The translations under genes were made by a program, and so were the position numbers. A DNA stretch of 64,000 bases from G965207045 sp965207045 (lineage in GTDB: Bacteria; Pseudomonadota; Alphaproteobacteria; Rickettsiales; Anaplasmataceae): positions 1,178,001-1,242,000 of the forward strand of contig OZ242261.1 of the NCBI GenBank assembly GCA_965207045.1. Direction: 5' to 3'. Below are positions 18,311 to 26,943 of this stretch, in pieces (positions within the stretch are counted from its first letter, which is position 1; each line of letters opens with the position of its first letter). A model generated the notes under the pieces. That model had not been told where the DNA came from, ran no database searches, and saw nothing but the letters and a program-made list of their open reading frames with translations.

Positions 18311-19186
18311 ATGTCAGTTTTAGTGAATAAAGATACCAGAGTAATATGTCAAGGGTTTACCGGTCAGCAAGGTACTTTCCATTCTGAACAAGCTATAGAG
18401 TATGGTACAAAAATGGTGGGTGGAGTCACTCCAGGTAAAGGTGGACAAAAGCATTTAAATTTGCCAGTTTTTAATACTGTTCTAGATGCAAAAAAGGAAA
18501 CAGGTGCTAATTCTTCTGTAATATATGTGCCAGCACCGTTTGCAGCAGATGCTATTTTAGAAGCTTTGGATGCGGAAATCGAACTAATAATTTGTATTAC
18601 TGAAGGTATACCTGTTCTTGATATGGTAAAAGTAAAAAAAGCTGTTTTGGGTTCTAAAAGTAAATTGATTGGTCCAAACTGTCCTGGTGTTATTACCCCA
18701 GGTGAATGTAAAATAGGGATTATGCCTGGGCATATCCATGAACGTGGTAAAATTGGCGTTGTTTCACGTTCTGGCACTTTAACTTATGAAGCAGTTGCTC
18801 AAACTACAGTTGAGGGCCTTGGTCAAACTACTTGTATTGGTATTGGTGGTGATCCTGTAAATGGAATGAACTTTGTTGATTGTGTAAGCTTATTACTTAC
18901 GGATGATGAGACTGAAGGGATAATTATTATTGGTGAAATTGGTGGTGGTGCTGAGGAAGATGTTGCAGCATTTATTAAATCTTCACCAATAAAAAAGCCA
19001 ACAGTTGGATTTGTTGCTGGTGTGACAGCTCCTCCTGGAAGGAGAATGGGTCATGCTGGTGCTATTGTTTCGGGTGGATCTGGTTCTGCAGCAAGCAAGA
19101 TTGCTGCAATGCAGGAGGCTGGGGTAGTGATAGCTGAAACACCAGCTCTAATAGGAAAAACTATGAGTTATATTATGGGTGGCTAG
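18311..19186 (+). CDS. sucD: Succinyl-CoA synthetase (ADP-forming) alpha subunit
   Basis: The 291-residue CoA-binding subunit pairs with SucC. It shows the Rossmann N-terminus (KDTRVICQGFTGQQGTFHSE), the GPNCPGVITPGECKIGIMPG block and SRSGTLTYEAV. The phosphorylated histidine lies in GRRMGHAGAIVSGGSGSAAS. The length and order relative to sucC are typical of alphaproteobacteria. Confidence 0.97.
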   Translation: MSVLVNKDTRVICQGFTGQQGTFHSEQAIEYGTKMVGGVTPGKGGQKHLNLPVFNTVLDAKKETGANSSVIYVPAPFAADAILEALDAEIELIICITEGIPVLDMVKVKKAVLGSKSKLIGPNCPGVITPGECKIGIMPGHIHERGKIGVVSRSGTLTYEAVAQTTVEGLGQTTCIGIGGDPVNGMNFVDCVSLLLTDDETEGIIIIGEIGGGAEEDVAAFIKSSPIKKPTVGFVAGVTAPPGRRMGHAGAIVSGGSGSAASKIAAMQEAGVVIAETPALIGKTMSYIMGG

Positions 19187-20577
19187 TATTTGTTCGTTTA
19201 TTTTTGCAGCTATGTATAAATAAGTCGTAAAAAAATTTATATACAGTTTTGAGCAAAAAAGCTAATATCTATTTTATAGGTATTGTTTTATGTAATATGT
19301 TTAATTTCCGCTATTGGATAGGGTTGATCATATCACGTGGAAATTAAGATATCTATAAAAGAGTTAGAGGGGCGGGCAGGTTCTTGTTCCATCTATAAAA
19401 TGAGTAAAAGAGTTATACGCAGTAACAACCTAATCCTATTACAGGGTGTTTTTATGTTATGTACTCAGAATGCTGTTATTAGAGAAATAGGGTGATTATG
19501 TCACATGGAAATGAGGATATAGTTATAGGTAAAGAACTGGAGGAAAGTTTGCTTGCCCATCGTACTGAGATTATTTTACTGGGATAAAATGAATTGCGAT
19601 CTCGATAGCCTTGAGTGTGAAAAAGGAAGTATGAAGGTCAATTATAGAGTAAAAAGTAAAACTTCAGAAATAATAATTTGGTGGATACTAATGACAGCAA
19701 GAAAGATAATGGCAATAATATATTTCGAATAATAGTAAACCGTCAACTAATTTAAATACTTATAGCTGTGAAAGTAGAGATGATATGATGCTTGACTCCT
19801 TCATACAAGTATATATGAATATGTGAAATAATAGAAGTAATCCATTGACTCATATAAATTAGGCTTAGCTCTTGAGCTAGTTACAAGGTTATAGAGAATG
19901 GATTGTATGATGTCTTGGAAAGCTGCCTGTAATTTAAGTTGGTATTATAGTACGCGGGTTTTACAAGGTAGCTTTATCCAATTTTCTGTTGAGCTTAAAT
20001 TAAGTGTGCCCTGATCATGAACTAGGTCTTGACTAAATATTTTATGCAATAATATGTTGAGGCTTACTTTACAATTTTTGATTTCTTATAGTAAGTCGAG
20101 AATTTAAATCATCAATGATTATCTGATCTAATATTAATGATGCTCTTGATCTCATCGTCTACAAGTAATGAGTTTATATAATCAACAAAGTTAGTTCTAT
20201 TTGCATGAGATTAATCCAACAAATAGTTGGTGTGTAGTTTTGGCAGTTGTCGTTCTTTATTATGTCTTGTGTATCTTGTTTTTTTTCTCTTATGTCCGTG
20301 TATGAAACAACTCAACCTTAGTGTCCTTTACTTTTTGTGTTTTTACTCCCTCAATCTCACGTCTATGAGCAAATGCTTCTTTGCTGTATGTTATCTTTCT
20401 TTATTGTCTTCTTCATGCTCTTGTTTTTTTCTGTTCTTTCTTTTTGCATCCTAAATCCGTAACAATAGTTAATATCCTTACAAGTTTATGATGTATATAA
20501 GATCTAATTTCAATTACCTTAGTTGATTGGCTTGCATTTATCTAGGTCAATCCATTTTGGAGTTGAAAAGGTTGGGG
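19187..20577. other. Gene-poor degraded region between sucD and folD
   Basis: About 1.4 kb without an intact gene. Plus-strand remnants include a 29-codon piece at 19498-19587 (MSHGNEDIVIGKELEESLLA) and a disrupted stretch around 19680-19830 (DTNDSKKDNGNN, ESRDDMMLDSFIQVYMNM). Minus-strand lysine-rich remnants occur around 20230-20460 (AFAHRREIEGVKTQKVKDTK). I recognise no family. It looks like accessory gene debris similar to that at 15.8-16.6 kb. Confidence 0.5.
19280..19566 (+). repeat. Diverged direct repeat pair (about 115 bp units)
   Basis: Two similar segments at about 19280-19392 and 19446-19566 share GGATAGGGTTGATCATATCA / AATAGGGTGATTATGTCACA. Both continue into TGGAAAT-AAGATAT or TGGAAATGAGGATAT and a G-rich segment ending GCCCATC or TTCCATC. 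The right copy contains the short frame starting MSHGNEDI. They look like old tandem copies of one small sequence that has drifted. Confidence 0.45.
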
Positions 20578-21444
20578 TTAAATACTTAAAATATCCATTA
20601 TACTAATACTGACCCCATCCTGCCAGCATTGTGCTAGGAGGGTATTAGCTAGCAGAAACGTTATTGTCATTGGACCTACCCCTCCGGGTACTGGTGTTGC
20701 AGCCTGTGCTGTTTTTGAAATTGCATTCCAATCTATATCACCTGTTAGTTTGCCATTTACTTTACTTATTCCAACGTCTATAACTACTGCATGTGCTTTT
20801 GTCCATCTTACTAAGCGAGGTTTTCCAACTGCTGCTACGATGATATCGGCTTGAAGGCATTTTTCTTCTATATTATCAGTTTTTGAGTGTGCAATGGTTA
20901 CTGTACAATCTTCTTGCAGCAATAAGTTCGACATTGGTTTTCCCACAATATTAGAGCGGCCAATAACTAAGGAATTTAAACCTTTAAGGTTATTTCCTAG
21001 GACACTCTTTATAAGATACAAACAACCATGTGGTGTGCATGGCAAAAATGATTGTTGTTTTCCTATTACGAGGTTGCCAACGTTTATTGTATGAAAGCAA
21101 TCTACATCTTTTTTTGGATCAATTGTGTCGATTACACAAAGTTGGTCAATATGCTTCGGTAGAGGCAGTTGTACTAATATCCCATTAACACTATTATCTT
21201 GGTTCAAGATGTTGATGTTATTTAGTAATTCTGCTTCTGAGGTGTTAGCAGGTAATGATATAACATGTGATTCTATACCAACATTTTTAGCTTGAGCAGC
21301 TTTATTTCTAACGTAAACTTTACTTGCTTCGTTTTCACCAACTAATATAACAACTAATTTTGGTATTTTTTGCCACTCAATAATCTTTTTCTTTATCTGG
21401 TTTTGAAGATCATTGGCTATTTTCTTGCCGTCAATTATTTTCAT
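20578..21444 (-). CDS. folD: Bifunctional methylenetetrahydrofolate dehydrogenase/cyclohydrolase FolD
   Basis: The enzyme (288 residues from the ATG) interconverts methylene-, methenyl- and 10-formyl-THF, supplying formyl groups for purine synthesis and initiator tRNA. Seen are IIDGKKIANDL, KVYVRNKAAQAKNVGI with the catalytic Lys, GILVQLPLPKHID, DPKKDVDCFH, the NADP loop VIGRSNIVGKPMSNLL and TPVPGGVGPMTITFLLANT. The ATG at 21444 matches the usual FolD N-terminus; a TTG five codons upstream is less likely. purQ lies upstream on the same strand. Confidence 0.96.
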   Translation of the reverse strand: MKIIDGKKIANDLQNQIKKKIIEWQKIPKLVVILVGENEASKVYVRNKAAQAKNVGIESHVISLPANTSEAELLNNINILNQDNSVNGILVQLPLPKHIDQLCVIDTIDPKKDVDCFHTINVGNLVIGKQQSFLPCTPHGCLYLIKSVLGNNLKGLNSLVIGRSNIVGKPMSNLLLQEDCTVTIAHSKTDNIEEKCLQADIIVAAVGKPRLVRWTKAHAVVIDVGISKVNGKLTGDIDWNAISKTAQAATPVPGGVGPMTITFLLANTLLAQCWQDGVSISIMDILSI

Positions 21445-21518
21445 TACAAATTTCTTCAATTATATTGTTCTGTATAATAGTTTGTAAACTTTCTTTTTCA
21501 AGTATATACATTTCCATG

Positions 21519-22247
21519 CTATTCAAAATAATTAATACCGTTCTGAAATATTATTATGCTATCGTTGTACTTTGGCAGGTCTTTGTTTTGTCTAATAAAC
21601 CTTTCCTTTTCTAGAGTCCAATTATTTGATTGAGTCAGAAGAACGGCTCTTTCAGGATGTGGCATGATTGCTAGAACACGTCCATCAGAACTTGAAAGCG
21701 CTGCTGCGTCTAGATCTGACCCGTTAGGATTGTTTTCATAGCAAAGCTCTACATTAACTTTGCTATTTTCTTTTATTTTAAATCTTCCTTCACTATGTGC
21801 GATTGGTATGCTAATACTTTTTATTCCCTTGCACCATATACTTTTAGTTGCTAATTTGTTTACTCTGACCCACTCACACTGGTAGAGGCCACTGTTATTT
21901 TCTAACAAGTCTATAGGAAAATCCTCTAAAAATATTTTAGATAAAATTTGGCATCCATTACAAATTCCTATGACTAATTTATCTTCTGTACGGAATTTAT
22001 TTATTTCATCAATCAAATGGTTTTTTAAGAGCCATGAAAAAGCATTACCTGCTCCAGTTTGATCTCCATATGAAAAGCCGCCAGGTATGGCCATTATCTG
22101 ATATTTTCTTAGTAAACATGGTTTTTCTATCAGCTTATTAATATGTACTATATCAACCTGTGTTTCTTTATTAGCAATGGAAAATGCAAAACTTGTTTCC
22201 TCTTCGCAATTTAATCCGTATCCAGAAATTACTATAACGTTAGGCAT
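21519..22247 (-). CDS. purQ: Phosphoribosylformylglycinamidine synthase I (PurQ, glutaminase subunit)
   Basis: The 242-residue class I glutamine amidotransferase supplies ammonia to PurL. The N-terminus is VIVISGYGLNCEEETSFAF. The oxyanion block is MAIPGGFSYGD and the nucleophile is Cys in VIGICNGCQILSKIF. The His/Glu pair is in IAHSEGRF and IMPHPERAVLL. Its ATG overlaps the stop of the upstream 914-residue gene (TAATG), suggesting translational coupling. folD follows after about 74 bp, so purine and one-carbon genes are together. Confidence 0.96.
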   Translation of the reverse strand: MPNVIVISGYGLNCEEETSFAFSIANKETQVDIVHINKLIEKPCLLRKYQIMAIPGGFSYGDQTGAGNAFSWLLKNHLIDEINKFRTEDKLVIGICNGCQILSKIFLEDFPIDLLENNSGLYQCEWVRVNKLATKSIWCKGIKSISIPIAHSEGRFKIKENSKVNVELCYENNPNGSDLDAAALSSSDGRVLAIMPHPERAVLLTQSNNWTLEKERFIRQNKDLPKYNDSIIIFQNGINYFE

Positions 22248-24991
22248 TATGATAAACTTTTGAATGATTGGTGGGCTGCTTGTATCTGTTCTGCACTAAC
22301 TCTACGTTGTTTGCTATTAAATTGCGTCTGCAAGGAATCATTATTGTGCTTATCTTGATGCTTATCAACGTATTTGAAAGCATCACGGACGAAGTATTTG
22401 TTTTTTATCTCTATGTTATTAATTACTTTTTCATTCTTATATTCATATAAGAGCCACGGAAAAATGATACTCAAAGTAACTCCCAAAGCTATGCCAAGAA
22501 TATTTAAGGTAAGTGCTTTTGGCTCTTTAGTAAAGATAAATATTTTTGGCTCTTTAGTAAATTTCCACAATATTGGTACGATTATTGATTCTGTTATAGT
22601 TAATACAATAAAAAAGGAAGTTAATGCTTTGTAGATATTTTTATTTATTTGTCGGAATTTTATAAGCTCATTAGTGTGGTTATTAATAAGTAGTTTTGCA
22701 CTATCAAAGTCTACAGTAATTGTTACTAGATGTGGCTCATTTTTAATTGTTAAATCATTACTTTTTTTTATTGCGCTTAGAATCAATGGTGTTCTTATAT
22801 TGTCTGATTTGATTTTTATATGGAGCTTTTTTTCTTTTATCTCACTGCTTAATTTATATATTCCGTATTTTATTTGTTTTTCTAATGCCTGTTGTATTTT
22901 ACCTTGTAAAATTTTGATGATATCTTGCTTTAATTCTTGATTTTCTTGTTGTTCTTTTTTAAAATCTTCTATTGCTGTCTCTAATTTTTCGTTGTTGTAA
23001 TTGCTGTAGTATATGAGTTGCTGCTTTTGTACTGATTCTGTTTTCTGGCATAATTGCATATTAACATCGTCGATTATCATATTAAGTCTACTAATTATTC
23101 GAATTATTTCTTTCTCTGAGTAACTATTAAATGATATTTTAAGTGGTTTGTTTTGATCTGCAGACTTGGGTTCTATTCCTACTTCTACTTCTGCTTGTAT
23201 TTGTGTAATTTCTAAAATACCAGTTAAGCTATTTTTTAGTAAATTAATTTTTTCTTCAAGAAAAAAATATTTTTCAAATGTACTTTCAATGTCTTGAAAA
23301 AGATTAGTAAGGCGAAGTTTGCTATTATTTTCAGCATGGAATCTTATGCGCATATTAGCATTTGAAGGAAAGATGAGTACGATTTTTGTGAATTTTATTT
23401 CTGAATTGCAAAGTTTATTTCTCACATAAGTCATTATATTTTTATCAAAAGGCTGGTTTGCTTTCATTTGAATACATATTTCAATTTCCTTTTTTTCTTG
23501 GTTTGGATATAAAAATAATTCTCCATCTGCAAGATGGACATCACATCGGTAATGTTTGCTTTTTTGTTCACTAAGTTCTTCAAGTATATTTTTTTGCAGA
23601 TTGATATTGTCTTGTATTTTTTCTAATTTTTCCTTTAAGTTTTGTGGGGAGTTATGACTAGTTCCAGATTCAATTATTTCTAGCTTTATTCCATTATTTT
23701 TTTCATCTTGTTTTACAGTGATACCAGCGTTTTCAAATAGATATGTTAAATTTCTTTCGTTATAGAATTGTTGTGGTAAGTTGATATTAAGTGTTTCTTG
23801 GCAACGTTCAATAGTAATTTTATTTGCAGGAAATAGATCTTTTAACAGGTCATGCAATGCGCAAAAGACTAGAAATAATTCTAGCTCTTTGTTTACCTTA
23901 TCTATATTTTCTAGTAGAACAGTTCGGTTAGTTTGATCTTCAGAATCTGTTTTAATTGAATCTTTACTAGGTATTGATTCTAAAGGTATAATTAATAATA
24001 TTTTGTTGTGTTGTATGAAGCTTTGTATTGGATTATCTGGTTCATTGAAAAAACTTTTTACAATTTTTTTATATTTGCAATCTTCATATAAGGTGTAGCA
24101 TATTTCGTATACATACTTTTCTTTTATAACTTCCAGGGTATGTGATGTATGCAATTTGCTTAATACAAAAAACTTTTCTTTTATAACTCCCTGAGACCAT
24201 TCGATTAACGCAGACCAGGTATTCTTGTTTCTCATTTTATCTGTTGTCCACAGTACTCTCTGATTTCTGAGTTCAACAATTTCTATTTTATATGTTTGAA
24301 TAAAAAAAAATTTGGAGCTCTTATTAAAAACCAATTTTGCTGATTTTATTTCTAGAGCTAACAATACTAGATCAATATTCTTTTTGTGTTTTTCATTAGG
24401 GTAATTCAAAGAAAGTTCATTACCATTTGTTTTAGTAATACAATAAGAAATATTATTTATCTTTGTAAAAGAATCTTTTATGTATTTAAGAATATTTTTT
24501 GTTTGTAATATTTGATCTTGTTCTCTTGGTTCTATGACATTGCATAATATAATTGTATATGTTAATTCTTGTTTTTCTTCTTTGAGAATATCATTTTCTG
24601 GTTTGATTTCTTGAAATATAGGTTCAAGTGACGCTCTCACTTCTAATAGTTTTTCTGGGAAAGCTGGATCTATTATTTTTGTTAAGAACCAGTTCTGTGA
24701 TTGTTTTGTGTTTTGTATCTTCGGTAATGTTATGAGAAAGCAGGGGTTATCATCTTTATTTCTTGGATATATTGTTATCTCGAGTTTTCCGTCCTTAAAA
24801 AGATCCTTTCCTATTTCAGTATTTTCAGTAAACCATTGAAGTTGTTTCTGAACACCAGCTTTTAGATCGCAAGCTTCTTTATTCCAAGATATAGTCTGAA
24901 ATGTATATATAAATCCCTTTGTTTCATCGAGTTCTTTAAATTTTGCTGTAATATAATGTTCATAACCTGATTTCTCTGAATTATGTAGCAT
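22247..24991 (-). CDS. Large coiled-coil/membrane protein of unknown function
   Basis: The 914-residue protein is not recognised as any known family. It is rich in Lys, Glu, Asn and Ile. Predicted helical, heptad-like stretches appear around residues 460-500 (KLEKIQDNINLQKNILEELS) and 655-725 (AIEDFKKEQQENQELKQDII). Two hydrophobic segments near the C-terminus (SFFIVLTITESIIVPILWKF and LNILGIALGVTLSIIFPWLL) look transmembrane, with a basic cytoplasmic tail. No signal peptide is seen. Between them KFTKEPKIFIFTKEPKAL reflects a short duplication. The stop overlaps the purQ start by 1 nt. An envelope role is only a guess. Confidence 0.8.
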   Translation of the reverse strand: MLHNSEKSGYEHYITAKFKELDETKGFIYTFQTISWNKEACDLKAGVQKQLQWFTENTEIGKDLFKDGKLEITIYPRNKDDNPCFLITLPKIQNTKQSQNWFLTKIIDPAFPEKLLEVRASLEPIFQEIKPENDILKEEKQELTYTIILCNVIEPREQDQILQTKNILKYIKDSFTKINNISYCITKTNGNELSLNYPNEKHKKNIDLVLLALEIKSAKLVFNKSSKFFFIQTYKIEIVELRNQRVLWTTDKMRNKNTWSALIEWSQGVIKEKFFVLSKLHTSHTLEVIKEKYVYEICYTLYEDCKYKKIVKSFFNEPDNPIQSFIQHNKILLIIPLESIPSKDSIKTDSEDQTNRTVLLENIDKVNKELELFLVFCALHDLLKDLFPANKITIERCQETLNINLPQQFYNERNLTYLFENAGITVKQDEKNNGIKLEIIESGTSHNSPQNLKEKLEKIQDNINLQKNILEELSEQKSKHYRCDVHLADGELFLYPNQEKKEIEICIQMKANQPFDKNIMTYVRNKLCNSEIKFTKIVLIFPSNANMRIRFHAENNSKLRLTNLFQDIESTFEKYFFLEEKINLLKNSLTGILEITQIQAEVEVGIEPKSADQNKPLKISFNSYSEKEIIRIISRLNMIIDDVNMQLCQKTESVQKQQLIYYSNYNNEKLETAIEDFKKEQQENQELKQDIIKILQGKIQQALEKQIKYGIYKLSSEIKEKKLHIKIKSDNIRTPLILSAIKKSNDLTIKNEPHLVTITVDFDSAKLLINNHTNELIKFRQINKNIYKALTSFFIVLTITESIIVPILWKFTKEPKIFIFTKEPKALTLNILGIALGVTLSIIFPWLLYEYKNEKVINNIEIKNKYFVRDAFKYVDKHQDKHNNDSLQTQFNSKQRRVSAEQIQAAHQSFKSLS

Positions 24992-25083
24992 TTTTCCTAA
25001 ACATTAAAAATGCCAAAATAACTTAAACAAAACAAAAATACAACTCTCTATAGTTGAGACGTATCTTAATTCTTATTTCTATA

Positions 25084-26067
25084 TTATCTTCCTTCTAATG
25101 AAGAGCGAATTTCTTTTTCTATTGCGTCTGCAGTTTCAGGGTTGTTTTGTAAATATTTTTTTACATTTTCACGTCCTTGGCCTAACTTTGTTTCGTTGTA
25201 TGAATAATAAGCACCAGATTTTTCTATAATGCTTTTCTGTACTCCAATATCAATAATTTCACCTATCTTTGAAATACCTTCATTATATATTATATCAAAC
25301 TCAACTTGTTTGAATGGAGGAGCTACCTTATTCTTAACAACTTTTACTCTAGTTTGATTCCCTATTACACTATCTTTATCTTTTATGGAAGCTATTCTGC
25401 GTATATCTAACCTTACTGACGAATAGAATTTTAATGCATTTCCGCCAGTGGTTGTTTCAGGGTTGCCAAATATTACTCCTATTTTCATTCTTATTTGATT
25501 AATGAAAATAACTATACATTTTGTTTTGGAAACTGAAGCTGTAATTTTACGTAATGCTTGGCTTAGTAATCTTGCTTGTAAGCCCATATGAGCATCACCC
25601 ATATCACCTTCTATCTCAGCTTTTGGTGTTAAAGCAGCAACTGAATCAACAACAATTACATCAATTCCACCAGAACGAACTAGGACATCAACAATCTCTA
25701 AAGCTTGCTCACCTGTATCAGGTTGAGAAACTACTAAATTACTGACATTGACACCTAATTTGCTAGCATATACAGAGTCCAAAGCGTGTTCAGCATCAAT
25801 AAAGGCACAAGTGCCACCTTGTTTTTGTGCTTCAGCAATAACATGCAATGTTAAAGTTGTTTTTCCGGAGCTTTCTGGGCCGAAAATTTCTACTATCCTT
25901 CCTACAGGAAGGCCACCTATTCCTAATGCATTATCAAGTAAAATAGAACCAGTTGATATTGACTCTATTTTTTCTATAACAGATTGGTTCAGTCTCATTA
26001 TAGAACCTTTGCCAAACATCTTCTCAATTTGACTAATTGCAATTTCCAAAACTTCTTCTTTACTCAT
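25084..26067 (-). CDS. recA: Recombinase RecA
   Basis: The protein is about 327 residues from the ATG at 26067 (MSKEEVLEIAISQIEKMFGK). RecA forms ATP-dependent filaments on single-stranded DNA for recombination and SOS induction. Walker A is GPESSGKTTLTLH. Walker B is VIVVDSVAAL, with QARLLSQALRKI following. The L2/DNA-binding region INQIRMKIGVIFGNPETTTGG is intact. A TTG six codons upstream is possible but not needed. The C-terminal acidic tail of many RecAs is short here. Confidence 0.97.
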   Translation of the reverse strand: MSKEEVLEIAISQIEKMFGKGSIMRLNQSVIEKIESISTGSILLDNALGIGGLPVGRIVEIFGPESSGKTTLTLHVIAEAQKQGGTCAFIDAEHALDSVYASKLGVNVSNLVVSQPDTGEQALEIVDVLVRSGGIDVIVVDSVAALTPKAEIEGDMGDAHMGLQARLLSQALRKITASVSKTKCIVIFINQIRMKIGVIFGNPETTTGGNALKFYSSVRLDIRRIASIKDKDSVIGNQTRVKVVKNKVAPPFKQVEFDIIYNEGISKIGEIIDIGVQKSIIEKSGAYYSYNETKLGQGRENVKKYLQNNPETADAIEKEIRSSLEGR

Positions 26068-26147
26068 CTTTAGTGGCTTAAACAAGTAAATCTATTACAT
26101 AATAGAAATTAGCGCAAACATATTTGCTTGACTCTTATATATTAAAT

Positions 26148-26789
26148 ATGTTACATCTTGGCTCAAGTATTGTATATTATTGTATAATTATGTTAGGATT
26201 CCCAAGAGAATATAGCCAAATACAAGATAGTTGTTACCGTAGAGATGATTTATTATGGAGCAATGAGGGCTTTGCAATATTAGCGTTGCTATTTTTACTG
26301 ACATCATCTATTTTTTTTATGTTTTGTTTTTACAGGGCCAAAAAACATAAAGAATTGTTTAAAAAAGAAGTGGAAAGATTACAGAAAACAAACGATGGTT
26401 TAAAGAGAGATAAAAAATCGTTAAATGAAGAAGTGGAAAGATTACGGAAAACAAACGATGGCTTGGAGATGGATAAAGAATCGTTAAATGAACAAATTGA
26501 AGCATTAGAAAAAAGGAGGGATCAGTTAGAATTTGTGCTTTCAAAATCTGAAGAAGGAAGAAATGCCTTAAATGAGCTGGAGCAGATAATGCAGACACCA
26601 AAAGCTCTTAAGGAAAAAATTGTAGAAATTCAGCAAAGGTGTGACAGATTGAAAGAAAAACTTGATAATATTAGTAATTCAGTGGAAGAAAATTCTAAAG
26701 AAGAAGAAAATCTGGATTATAATGTAGTTGAAGCTCAATCTTCAAGAATTACACCTGAACTGGGAACATTGGCAGATATAGATTGCTGA
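26148..26789 (+). CDS. Small membrane-anchored coiled-coil protein, unknown function
   Basis: A protein of about 213 residues with one clear membrane segment (GFAILALLFLLTSSIFFMFC) followed by a long charged coiled coil. Within it, a 21-residue unit is repeated almost exactly in tandem: KKEVERLQKTNDGLKRDKKS then NEEVERLRKTNDGLEMDKES. The N-terminal hydrophobic part (YYCIIMLGF) may be a second membrane or signal segment. An alternative start is the ATG at 26190. No family is recognised. It is divergent from recA. Confidence 0.7.
   Translation: MLHLGSSIVYYCIIMLGFPREYSQIQDSCYRRDDLLWSNEGFAILALLFLLTSSIFFMFCFYRAKKHKELFKKEVERLQKTNDGLKRDKKSLNEEVERLRKTNDGLEMDKESLNEQIEALEKRRDQLEFVLSKSEEGRNALNELEQIMQTPKALKEKIVEIQQRCDRLKEKLDNISNSVEENSKEEENLDYNVVEAQSSRITPELGTLADIDC
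26369..26494 (+). repeat. Tandem 63-bp coding repeat
   Basis: Two adjacent units encode EVERLQKTNDGLKRDKKSLN and EVERLRKTNDGLEMDKESLN. GAAGTGGAAAGATTAC and ACAAACGATGG recur 63 bp apart. This suggests recent in-frame duplication and possible length variation between strains. Confidence 0.75.
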
Positions 26790-26943
26790 AATAGTATATT
26801 TTTATAAGGTTGAATGTTGAGTTTAATTATGCATGATTTACACGAATAGGCTTATATCCTTTATGTTTCTCTTATTTTATACTTACCTGTGTAAGTTAAT
26901 AGTGGCTAATATAGTTAATTGAGGGTATAATCCAAGTATATTA

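Noticed and set aside
20227..20454. Plus-strand 75-codon frame rich in Leu, Cys and Phe
   Set aside because: It mirrors lysine-rich minus-strand gene debris; the composition is typical of the reverse of a charged protein and there is no ribosome-binding site.
22500..22565. Repeated TTTTTGGCTCTTTAGTAAA as a regulatory site
   Set aside because: It lies inside the 914-residue gene and encodes a duplicated FTKEPK segment; it is best seen as a coding duplication.
26124..26147. TTG start and a TTGACT -35 box for the coiled-coil gene
   Set aside because: An in-frame ATG follows and no convincing -10 lies at the right spacing.
26881..26896. ACTTAC-CTGT-GTAAGT hairpin as a terminator
   Set aside because: The stem is only 6 bp, AT-rich, and not followed by a T run.
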